A stretch of 64,000 nucleotides of DNA, taken from positions 47,415,355 to 47,479,354 of the forward strand of contig NC_016131.3 in assembly GCF_000005505.3 (NCBI RefSeq), given 5' to 3'. A program made the position numbers and the translations under genes. The first letter of the stretch is position 1. The number at the start of each line of letters is the position of its first letter. This DNA comes from Brachypodium distachyon (taxonomy: Eukaryota; Streptophyta; Magnoliopsida; Poales; Poaceae). The notes beneath the pieces are model-generated. The model saw only the letters and a program-made list of their open reading frames with translations, ran no database searches and was not told the DNA's origin. Shown piece by piece: positions 53,790 to 64,000 of the stretch.

Positions 53790-56700
53790 ATGTATGGGAT
53801 GTAAAAAAAATGAACGTCCTTGACATTTTAGGCATGCGCACACTGACAGCCAAACCATATTTACAGAATAATGTGGAAAAAAAGATATTGTTTGTACCCC
53901 TCGTCAGTGTAGTCCCTGACCGTTTCGTATATGGCATCCAGGAGGCTTTGTTTTGGTGGCGGCAAAGGCTGCCATTGTACGATATGTATTTTATCATATG
54001 AACGTTACAAAAAAGTTGCCAGATTTCCAATGAGCGTGCATTCAAAAAACACACACCTTCGTAAGGTCAAGGTGCACGTATATACAATGCAGGAAGTGGG
54101 TAGTGATGTCGTTGAAGTTTGTGACGAGCCTGCGTTTGTTTTGTGCATCCATCCATTACAAATGAACAATTTAATTATTAGACAGACATATTTGTTTTGA
54201 TAAAAAAAACAAACCTGCACAAGAAGACCTTAACTGTTGGTTCGGACGCAACCACGTCTGGTCGACCAGTCAACGAGACATAATCTCCATGGCTATCGGA
54301 ATTAATTTTAAAAACATTCGAAGGGGGGTGAATTGCGGCTGCAAATAGTACGCCTTTTTTCTATGTCAGCATGTAAAGTAGTCAACAAAAAATCACTTAC
54401 GGTACAGACGTGACGTGCAGGTCGATTTCAGTGTTTGTCAGCCTGCAATGGTACTATCAGTTATATGAAAAAGGAACTGTGGACTGAGCAATGAAATACT
54501 TGTACTAGATGATATTACCAGTAAGTACATGGAACGCCTCCAGTGCAATCGTTGAGTATAAAATCGGCCCGAGTAGCCCTTACCTGAAGTCCCAACATCC
54601 TTCCTAGCATCCTGACCTGGGTATGTGTATTGAGTTAGTTTTATTTTCATATTATTTACCGTATCAAACTATTATTTATACACAACATGTCGTCGCAATC
54701 ACGTGATATACAAACCAGAGTTGGTCGTACGCCACTAATCATTGGAGGCGAGGGATAATCGTCGTGGGCCGCGTTCAATAGCTGTCTCGCTGTCACTGGC
54801 AATGTGGCATCCTCCCTTGTAATCTGGAATGATTAACAAACTGTCCATAACTACTTTCAAGTACTTAAAAAAACACCGAGTACTAATAAAAGGTGCATGG
54901 TGAACTCACCATGGATGGCTGTGTTGCAGCTACCGTTGACCTCCCACCGCTGTGCTGCGTCCCTACTACATCAGAAGCAGCCCCCGATGCTTGTTGCTTT
55001 TCTTCCTGAGAACATGAAGGGATGGACAGCTGTGATATGTGTGGTGTATGTAATGAGGGCGAACCAGCCCCCGTTTCGTGTATTTTCAAATGTTGTGATC
55101 CTACGGGGCGTAATGCCTGGGACACGGACGATGAGCTGATGCGTGATAATATGATTGCTGAGAATCAGAAGGTCGGATCGGCTGAGACGGGTGAGGTGTA
55201 GCTATTGTAAGCTCCGGATCTATTGATGCGTGGAAAGTTGACTGGCAGTAAGCAACAGGTTGAAATGGCTGAGACGGTTGAGTTGTATAAACCGTCGACG
55301 AACGAGATCCCGATGCGTGGAAATTGGGTTGCTGGTAACCTACAGGTCGGAATGGCTGGGATAGGTAAGGCTTATAGATGGGTCGTTTGCCTTCTTCGTT
55401 GGACATGGCGGAAAGTTTTGAGACGAGAACTTGCCTTTCCGATGTAATCTTATGAGCGGGGTACATATATATAATGGCATATGGGTGATGGTATTTCTCG
55501 TTGCTACATCTCACGCTGCATTTTTTTTTCCCATTAAACCCAGCACCCCATGACCCCACGCAACTACCACAATGAGCATGGATTGCATGTTTGATTCCGT
55601 CATCCATAGTGACATCTTGACAAGCACGTGTACGACGGCCGCGTTTCGCGGATCTAGCGCGGTACCAATCATTATGAAAAATATGTTTCATAACTTCAAG
55701 TACATTAACCTTAAAATAATTATTATTTCTACTTGAAACGGACCAGTGCTGTTCCTGATGCATACGGTCTGATTTTTACTTCACTATTTGCGATATTGCT
55801 GCAGAAACAAAACATCGTCGTACATTGGTAACAATAGAATTTAAGTTTTACCATTGTGGGATCGTGTCAATGCACAACATCGACCATCTCAGTTTATTTG
55901 TTCCGTGGAGCGTACTTTCATACATGGTGTAATTATTTGGGTTTATGTCATAGTACATACCACGACAGAAAAAACATGTTCCCTGCTCATATCGTTACAA
56001 GGCACGGTATGTGTGAAAATAAAAACATATCTGCAGCCATTCCATGCAGTTAGATCTTTCTAGGAAACAACCCCCAAGTCTAAGCATCCACGAATTGTAT
56101 GAAATTTGGTGGCCTTCTAGCCTTATTCCCACGTAGATGCATAAGGTCGTACAACCAAAAGGCCAAAGATTTGACCTCCTCGCCCTGCAAAAACATGGCA
56201 AGACATGTCATGAATTGTATACATCATTGTAAAAGTGTATACGTTTTTGCCCCGGTGATGTCCTGGCCTGTAATATCTCGTTATGCAGGACATGTCCGTC
56301 GAAGAACTTGAAATTTTTTAAAGTGTACACACCAGAAAACTTACTGGATTTGTAAATTGCGTGACCCACAAGTTTATTCAAATTATACTACTAGGTCAAC
56401 AGTAATAAGAGATTATCGAACGTTGATTGTATGTAGTATGTTATAAACAGCTTACTTCGTTTTAATCTTCTCCTTCTTTGGCCATATTTTGACCATGATG
56501 TCGTCCCATCCAGTAGTCCACCCATCGAAAAACTCCAGTGCGCACAACGCCATTGCTTTTTTTATGTCCTCACACGTCGCATTGTGCAAGTCATAAATAC
56601 TCTTGTCGGTACTGTCATCGAGTGTTGGGTCATATACAGGTGATAACCCTCTCGGTTTGGTCCAGTGCGTAGCAAACCCACGAGAAGTTAACATATCCTG

Positions 56701-59700
56701 TGAACATTAGCTGTGACAACCAAAAAGTATCAGATAGCCGGAGATGCATATGAAAGTGAGGACGGGAAACAACAGATATGTTCTGCCATGCATGAATCTG
56801 ATCTAGTGTGCATGTAATATCAAAACTACGCTGAAACCTCCTTCCGGTATGTTTGAATCTATTGTGCATGCATCCAAAAATTAAAATTGCAGGTGCTAAT
56901 AAGTCCATACGTACCTTCCTGCAGTTCTGCAAGTCGTATGCTACGTGTTTTCCAATGAACTGCTCCCTGATTGTTGCATACTGCTGTGGTTGATCAAGAG
57001 CTTGTATCCTTGTCTGTCGGATCAAATCATGGGTTTTTAGAGAAAAAGCATTTGTATTGTTATTTTCAACAGCATATTATATGTCATAAAAATGATATGG
57101 TTGGGATAATAAATCATACCACGAAATCAGATTCGATGAAGTGCTTCTTCCCGAAACGAGAGGACTTATCGCTATCCTCTTGTTCGGCCTGTTGTATTCA
57201 TCTTGTGAGCAAATTGAATAAGTCATGCTCGAAATCGATGTCACCGCAGAATTCTTTGTGGAGCTGTTTCATACTCATCTCAATGTATGAAGGGGTGTCG
57301 TGCACAATTAGCACGCTGAATTGTATATACCATTAGACAAATTGTTACAATGAAAACCGGTGAAAATGGTCGTTAAAATAGACAAGCAACAAAATCGTAT
57401 ACTACCCAGCAAGAAAAGGATGTTAACGATACCTGCTATCATACTGTGCATCCGGATAAGATTTTAGCCATGCGTAGAACGTATCACAAACGTCCTCTGG
57501 GTATAAGAAACCCTAGATCGAAGGCGTCTCCGAGCACTTGATATGAACTGCCATTGATTTCCTTTTGGCGAAAGGAGAAGTGCTTAGATCGAAATCTAGG
57601 GTTTTAGCGTTGAGGTTAATTATGTCAGTGAACCGGGTGTCCTTCTCATACAGGACAATATCTTGTACCCTCCTGTTTTGGGATGAAGGTGATAAGTCCT
57701 TTGCGTCCTCCCCCAAACACCAATAATGCGGTATTGGGTCTAGAATTGAGGACCAACGGTTACCACTGATAGCAGGAATAGGGGTGGATGGTGTATCTGG
57801 TTCTAATAATTGTATCGGAATAGTGGGAACTTTGGATGGTGGTGATTCGTCAAAACCAAGGTCGAAACTCGGCACGTACTCATCATAATGTTTGGCTCTA
57901 GATGGGGTTTCTTTCCTTTTTTTCCCATAATCTTTTTCACCCGGGTGCTGTGGTCTACTCGCAGATGTGTTAACTGGTGGAGTACTTAAGTTACCAGACA
58001 ATGCTGTTGGAAATTCCTTTTTGGGTGACAGTACTCCATCGGTTCCTGGATAGGTATTGATGTTAGTGTATGGACAGAGGTTTTTTTTTTCAGAACGCGA
58101 TTGTTTATAAACATGCATTAGGTTGACGTACCTATGCGTAGGTCTGTCGATACAAACTGATCTGCGACTATGTCTGAAAACCATACTCTTTTTTTCTTCA
58201 GAATACCCCGAGGTGTAAGTATTAACGTATCATTCGGACGCCGTGCTGTGCTACATCCTGCAATTGCATAATATGTGGTGTACATTATCGATGGGGAGTA
58301 AAGGGAGCAATGTATTATTTGACGCATGTATTTATAACAGTATTACGTGTGATCAAACAGATGTACCTGAGTTTGTTCCATTATCTACCGATGACGATGT
58401 TGTATCACCTATAATTCTGGTGGTGGATGACTCCGCCACATCGTTAGACACTGGACCATATATAATAGCATTCGTAACATCGTTGTTTGCTACGTGCTTG
58501 TTACGTGCATTCTTTCCATGCCTTTCGGTTAATTCTTTTATATGGAAGTAGAAATCGTTGCTCAACTGAATCACTGACTTGACAAGTCTGTCTTTCTGTA
58601 CTTTCATGTGATCGTAGAGTAGCGATTGCGCCTGCACAAATGAATTGGTCTTAAATGCAAAATGTGTTACAGACGTTAACGAAAATGAGTGCAACGCATG
58701 TATCAGCTGACTGGCGTAGATGTCATACCGAATCAGACAGATTGAGTGTCTTGCATATTTTCAGAGAACGTTTCCAGTCGGAGTCCATTTTTTCCTGATC
58801 GGGTGATCCACGGACAAGTTTGATACGGCTGTGGTTTGATCTCCTAGGCTGCACAAATGGGTTACAATCAAGAGAAAAAGCCCCAGTTATTATATGTTTT
58901 GCCAGTGCGATTAAGTAGACATATAATTATGATACATACCTGCGACACACCCCACTCTGTTTCTGGTCAAAGACCAGGTTTGAGAAGCATGTCTGCATAT
59001 ATCATAGACTTCATCCTCTCCATACCAAAGTACTTGATCCGAGGTAGCATTATTCGAGGCATGCTAAGCGTGCCCAGGTCAATGCTGTCAAGGTAGAACA
59101 CCTGCTAGCATCGAATTGAGAAAATGTAAAGTACATTAAGCGGAATCCCCTATTAGGGCCGGTATGAATGTTTTTTGTACTATACAAATTTCATACCTGC
59201 AAGAATAGGGTACATCCTGTAATGTGAGAAACCGATACATTCCTCCTGAGATCCATCCTTAGCTTGTTCGCTGCCTCGCATATTTCCTCCAATATGTACT
59301 TTGCCCAGTTGAAATTATGTATCTCCCTTGGATTGATCAATGCTGGCCAATATTCAGTGCTAGTGAAATTGTGTTTCATCGTGGGTGCTCCTAGATGGCC
59401 CATTATAAAGATAACGAAGGCTGTTTTGAAAGCATCTACATCATCGTCCGTCATTGCCTGACCATATTCTCTTGTTAGTACATTCTGAGCTGCTTTGAGA
59501 GACCTCATGTCCTTCCCGTCGAGGCCCAGCCGCCTCCTGATGATGCTCATCGACTGCTCGCTGCGTTCGGTCTTCTTGTCCCTGACCTCGCGGCCAACAT
59601 AAGGGATGCCAAATACATCGTGTATATCCTTCTCGCCGAATCTGTAAATCCTGTCAGCATCTACAACTATTGCTCTGCGATTCTCGTCGACCCTACTTAA

Positions 59701-60019
59701 GGAGCCAGTTGGAAAAACGGAGGTTGATCTTTGTAAGAGATGGGAAATAGAGCAGCCCACCGAAATCCATGGATCTAACAATTTCACGCTTGATTTCATC
59801 AAACGAAGCTATCACATTGTACACGAGTTTCACTGACCCCCTTTGTGTTGCTCCAGTTGTTGTCGCAGCATAGTCAAATTCATCAGCTTCTACTTCGCTT
59901 ACTAAGTCAGCATGGTGCGCATCGGCCTGGTCTAGCGTTACCTCTTCTATACTACTTATCTGATCACGAAAGTCCATTAACCTGCGATGGATCTCACACT
60001 GGTTGTTAACATCCCCCAT
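53790..60019 (-). pseudogene. Ulp1-like / transposon-associated multi-exon gene, copy B (main part)
   Basis: It starts on the minus strand at an ATG at 60019. The first region has SMDFGGLLYFPSLTKINL; the second has FNWAKYILEEICE and ITGCTLFLQV, homologous to copy A (YNWAQYALDFLVEK, LNGCLVYLQV). Further exon-like blocks follow near 59100-58940, 58855-58735, 58630-58350, 58180-57510, 57340-56450 and 55760-54900, including a proline/glutamine-rich repeat region. Damage: a one-base shift near 59695 and an in-frame TGA at 58969-58967. The gene is interrupted at 53789 by the pararetroviral cluster and appears to continue at 41577-41277. A gypsy LTR lies only 40 bp upstream of its start. I infer a dead copy. 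Confidence 0.55.
55140..55390 (-). repeat. Intragenic tandem repeat, about 81-87 bp unit, in Ulp-like copy B
   Basis: Translated on the minus strand, a unit of the form QPFRPVGYQQPNFHASGSR-(S/T)xYTT repeats at least three times, with related remnants further on (RPVGSQHLKIHETG near 55080). It makes a low-complexity Pro/Gln/Ser-rich linker. Confidence 0.75.
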
Positions 60020-60059
60020 CAGAATAGCAATCTAGTTCCGTCTTTATGTGAACCAGATC

Positions 60060-60936
60060 TGCCGTAGCACGGGGCTTTGACACCGGGGACACGCGGGCAC
60101 CCCCTTTTTGGTTCGGCAGTGGGCGACGGGAATTGCTCCGGCGATCGCCGGCGGGGCCAATGCGAAGCGCACCAACACACAATGAACACGAGCACGCGTT
60201 TTTACCCAGGTTCGGGTCACCCGGAGGTGTAAAATCTTACGTTCTGCTTGTCTGAGCTTGTATTGGCAGGAGAACAAGTGCTTACAGGTTGCCGGGGGAA
60301 GCCACCGGGTGCTCTTTTTTTGGCTAAGTGTCATTTGCTACTTTGGGCTACTGCTACTGTGGTACTACCAGTTGGTCCAGTGAACCCTTTGACCGTTGGG
60401 GGGGGTCCTCCTTTCATAGCCAAGGGGATACCACAGGTGCCACCGTGCATGGTTTACAAGTGGCGAGCAGGGAGCTCGGGCAGCTCTTCCTCGGTGCGCT
60501 GGCATACATGCAAGAATACTGGCCCTGTCACTAGGGGTCTAAAGGTCTAAAAACTACTCTTGAGCAGTCACTGTTTGCTTGATTTGACAGGGAATCCCCT
60601 TTCTGTCGGTTCATTAACTGCGCCGTGTGCTTCACTCCTTGCCCTGACAAATCCTGCGCACAGGGTGCCTGCCGCGTGCCCACGTGGCATCGCTGTTCTG
60701 CTTGCTCGGTCCCGCTCTCGCAACGAAACCTGCGCCCGGGAACGCCCCTCCCGGCAAGTAGCTTCCCGGGAGGCGCCCAGGTGGGAATTTTCCCCCGAAG
60801 CCCCGCTAGCCCTGCCGGGCTGGTAGCTTGCTGGGCAGCTTGTACACTGCCGCCCGGGGTGTGATCCTCCCGGGGAGCAGGCGAGGTGACCCACACGTCG
60901 TGCAGCGGTGGTACCCCGGGTGCCACTGGTGCGACA
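60060..60936 (+). repeat. 5' LTR of the Tat-like element (877 bp)
   Basis: It begins TGCCGTAGCACGGGGCTTTG and ends CCACTGGTGCGACA, paralleling both ends of the solo LTR at 23183-24172. The 3' copy is outside the window, so the target duplication cannot be checked. It has inserted 40 bp upstream of the Ulp-like copy B start codon. No clear primer-binding site follows it. Confidence 0.85.
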
Positions 60937-61331
60937 GTAGCCCTCGGGCGTGGGCTGGCAACGCCTATTCCTAGGTGGACTCCCCCTGGCCGGTTGCCGG
61001 GCTTCGCCCTCAACCGACGCGTGGGTCCTGAGTCGTCTCGGGCCCGCATCTCTCCGTCGCCCCGATGACCCCGCCGTTACGGACGAAGTAGTGGGTGCGA
61101 GATTTCCGCCGTAACCTCCCCCTGAAACACGGGAAATTAAGGCCACTCTTCGCATTATCCCCACGATTCGTAATTATCCCAGCGCACCCGTAGGGTGCGG
61201 ATGCGACCGTTACTGAGCAGCGGGGTGCTATAAGACCCTACTGCTGTGCCGAGGGATAAACACTTAGCCCCCCAGCCTTTCTCCTCCGTCTTCTCGTTCC
61301 TTGCGCTCACGAACCTTGCCAGCTTCCACCC

Positions 61332-63990
61332 ATGCTCCCCATGGCGCCCCCCACAACCAGGAAAGGAAAGGAAGGGAAAGCCCCAAAGAAGCCGGCGGCC
61401 AGCAAGAGCGAGGCGGCCACCAAGGCCGCCGCAGATAAAGAGCAGAAGAAGCGGGCGATGAGGGCCACGCTCGCCTTCTTCCGGCCCGGATACAACGGCG
61501 AGGCGCTGGACAAGATCCGGCATGCCATTACCTCTGGGATCAACGAGTACGGGGAGACCCTAATCTTCCCTGCCGGCACCGAGCACCAGGAAAACGACTT
61601 CCGGGTGTTCGGGCGTTTCATCCTCGCAGGGTTAGTGCCGCCGTTCTCCCTGTTACTCCATGCGCTCATGGAGTCGTATCAGTTGCGGGTGGCGCAACTC
61701 CACCCCTCCTCCCTCTATCTCCTCGCCATTTTCCAGTTCCTCTGCGAGGAGTTCGTCGGAGTAATGCCGCCGGTGGCGTTATTCCGGCACTACTTCTACC
61801 CCCGCATCGATAACGCGAAGGCGATGCCGTCGGGGGTGGTGTTCCGCGCCCACGACCGGCTGAAGTCCAAGTTCATCGTCCGGTTGGAGAAGAAAATCGA
61901 GAAGGAGTGGCGGGGCGACTGGTGCTGGGTCCGCGTGGAAGACCCCGAGGAGTTCATCTACGCACCCACCGAGCTGCCGCAACCCAACGGCGGCTGGCGA
62001 GACCGGTACCACCGCGACACCGATCTCCTCCCCATCGTGGAGAAGATCAAGGCCCTGCGGCTAGCGGGGCTCACCAACCTCGATGTGGCGCGCACCTTCA
62101 TTAGCCGGCGTGTAGCGCCGCTCCAACTACGCTCCCGCCCCGCGTGGATGTACACAGGGTCCGGGGACAGGACACGCCTCCAGCACGAGGGCATGCACCA
62201 GGAATCACTCCCTGTCACGGGGTTGGCGCCGGGGGTTATCTCCCTCCACGCCGGCGTTCCGGGGCTGACCGACATCATCGCCTCCTTCCCGCCCTACAAC
62301 GAGTGGGGGTTGATGGACAATTCTCCCACTCAGACCCCGCGTGCTCCTCTGCCAGCACCTCGCGGGAAGCGGGTGTTTGAAGACAGCGGGGGCGAGTCGG
62401 AGGTCAGTTGGCCCTCCATTCCATCCTCCGACGAGGTGGGCCAGCCTGCCGCGACGCGGGTAGTCATCCCTGTGGACGACAAGGAGGAGGAAGAGGAGGA
62501 TGACGCGCCCCTAATCGTGCGCAGACCAAGGGCGCCCGCAGCGGCCACCGGCGCCACGGCGGCGACCACTTCTGCGGCGCGGCCGCCGGCGCCACAGCGG
62601 GGACCTCCTCCGCAGCGGCCACCAACGCCGTGGCGGCGACCACCCCAGCAGCGGCCACCAGTAGCGCGGTGGACACCCGTGCCACGGCAACTCCCTCGAT
62701 GGCTCCCGTGGCGCCCCGGGCTGCGGCTCCCCACGGGCGCCCACCGCCCCACCTGCGCGGGGGCTCTTCCGAGGCTTCAAGCTCCAGCTCAACCCCTTGA
62801 AAAACGGCTCGCCGGCTAGCGCCGGCAAGAGGGGGAGGGCTGATTCACCACCTGCCACACCGAGCAAGAAGGCGCGCACGCAGGCCGGCAGTCGCACCGA
62901 CCCGGCCGACGCGGGGGCCAGCGGCGCCGCCGCTGCGCCTGCTGCCGACCCGGCCCCGATGGAGGTGGCGCCGGCAACAGGTACCGCAACTTACTTCGCT
63001 CCTTTACTTACATCCCCTTTGCTAGCTAATCCGCAACCGTACTGTCCTCTCTACCCGCAGGGATTGTCCAGCCCGCAGCAGGTGTCCCGGCAACGGCGGC
63101 CAAAACGGAGGAGGAGGAAGCTCCTCCCGCAAGCCCGACGGCCCCGCAAGCTACTCGTCCAGAGCCTCCCGCGTCCACCTCCGGTAACCTGGCTAGACCT
63201 TCGGATCTTAACCCTTCGTTCTGTTCCAAGCCCGACCGCGCCCGCGCCGGGAGCGGGCGCTGCGGTGATCGACCTTGACCCCGTCGTCGAGGTCGCGACG
63301 GACGGTGGAGGAACCGGAGGTAGCCCCGCGCCAAGCCCCACCACGCTGGCCGCAACAGTGGCGGCAACCACCGCCGCCACTGAAGCGGCGCTCGGCGACG
63401 CGCCCGCAGCCACAGAGGTCGCCGGCGCGGACTCTTCGGTCAACCATCAGGAGGCGGCCCCTGCTGGGGGCGCGGCAACCCCACCAGCCCCGCAACCCCC
63501 AGGCGCGGGTGCTGGGGAGGCTACAGCGGAGGAGCAACAGGACGCTCCGCCGCAAGCGGACGACCCCCTACTGGGCCAGACAATGGCAGCGGGCGCTTCG
63601 TCGTCGTCGGCCGCCACCTCCAGCACGGACCTCGGCACCCTCGCCGGGGTGGCTTGGAATCCCATCACTTGGGACCCGAGCATTTTCGACAGGGGGCACC
63701 GGCTCCTTGACGCCGTCAAGGACCAGCAGCTGGCCTTCGTCACCTCCTTCAACCAGGTGAAGGAGCACCCGAGATCGCCAAGAGTCAGCTCGGCGAGGTG
63801 CGACTGGCCGTGCAGAAGGAGCGGCAGGAACTCTCCCGGCTGCGGGAGGAGACACGCCTCGCCCGGGAAGCCCAGGACGAGGCCACCGTGTCGGTCGTCC
63901 CCGAAGAGGAGCTCTACCGGCGACTGGAGGCTCAGTGCACTGAGCACCAGGAAGCCCTGGACTCGTTGGTGGCGGCACAGGCGACAGCCA
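61332..63990 (+). pseudogene. Gag-region protein with 'putative gypsy type transposon' domain (PF04195-like), frameshifted
   Basis: From an ATG at 61332 the frame is open for 495 codons. Residues about 35-240 carry the domain (FGRFILAGLVPPFSLLLHAL, LHPSSLYLLAIFQFLCEEFV, then FRHYFYP). After residue about 400 the translation turns Arg/Pro-rich, a sign of having left the true frame. Ala-rich coding continues in another frame to about 62740, then in a third (FRGFKLQLNPLKNG) to 62980. An 80-bp GT-AG intron-like segment follows (62981-63060), then more Ala/Pro-rich coding and, after another shift near 63765, a coiled coil (EVRLAVQKERQELSRLREE). So the original product was longer, probably spliced, and is now broken. 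Confidence 0.7.
62981..63060 (+). other. Possible 80-bp intron in the Tat-like gag region
   Basis: GGCAACAG|GTACCGC ... TCTCTACCCGCAG|GGATTG: strong donor and acceptor, with lower GC and a pyrimidine tract between GC-rich coding flanks. Introns in this upstream ORF are plausible but not proven here. Confidence 0.45.
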
Positions 63991-64000
63991 AGAAGGAGCA

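Larger units (their letters stand above)
60060..64000 (+). mobile_element. Tat-like Ty3/gypsy retrotransposon, 5' part, cut by window end
   Basis: A 5' LTR (60060-60936) is followed by an untranslated leader and a long GC-rich coding region with the 'putative gypsy type transposon' domain. This domain is common in large grass Tat/Athila-like elements. No RT or integrase is reached before the window ends. Coding frames are broken in several places, so the copy is probably defective. Confidence 0.85.

Noticed and set aside
1..64000. CRISPR arrays, rRNA, tRNA genes or bacterial-type terminators
   Set aside because: None seen. The only regular repeats are the 132-bp array, MITEs, LTRs and viral copies, and the tRNA-like matches are primer-binding sites only.

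Overview
This is a plant nuclear genomic window, almost certainly from a pooid grass. Four lines of evidence support that. A 15-exon plastid starch synthase I gene matches the cereal gene closely. Genes have GC-rich first exons. Several TA-flanked Stowaway MITEs carry the typical CTCCCTCCGT termini. The LTR-retrotransposon types are also grass-like. I cannot name the species. There are no bacterial-type operons, rRNA, tRNA or CRISPR structures.

Layout. The first 17 kb is a gene island with four complete-looking genes: starch synthase I (+, 1089-6883), a DUF247/UPF0481 membrane protein (+, 7793-9365), a group VI (CRF-type) ERF transcription factor (-, 9857-10726), and, divergently from it, a small UBA-domain protein (+, 11258-17050) whose last intron appears to use a GC donor. 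From 17 to 22 kb there is a roughly 132-bp tandem array and small inverted-repeat elements. At 22.1-28.9 kb lies a decayed Reina-like Ty3/gypsy chromovirus, flanked by matching target-site bases and interrupted by a 990-bp solo LTR. At 29.9-35.0 kb there are two broken genes: an internally deleted DUF569 gene with a nonsense codon, and a FAR1-like gene with nonsense and frameshift damage. Two diverged copies of a multi-exon gene resembling grass transposon-associated Ulp1-type proteins follow on the minus strand (36.6-40.2 kb, and 60.0 kb down to about 41.3 kb). The first copy is convergent with the FAR1-like gene, as in MuDR-type elements.

The most striking object is an endogenous pararetrovirus cluster (about 41.58-53.79 kb) inserted into the second Ulp-like locus beside an (AT)n tract. 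It contains one genome-length unit of 8,068 bp, measured from one primer-binding-site-proximal edge to the next on the minus strand. Gene order is that of rice tungro bacilliform virus (genus Tungrovirus): two small ORFs, an uninterrupted 1,735-codon polyprotein (movement, coat, two Cys-rich motifs, protease, RT, RNase H) and a fourth ORF overlapping it by ATGA. Extra copies of the intergenic promoter/leader region lie on both sides, two of them as a head-to-tail tandem in the opposite orientation. They are joined through palindromes whose apex is the primer-binding site, and a 58-bp piece of the RT gene is trapped in the junction. It is described here only as an old genomic copy.

The right edge (60.06 kb to the end) is the 5' LTR and first coding region of a Tat-like gypsy element carrying the 'putative gypsy type transposon' domain. 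Its LTR is related to the solo LTR at 23 kb. All assignments come from reading the sequence and remembered family features; no database search was run.
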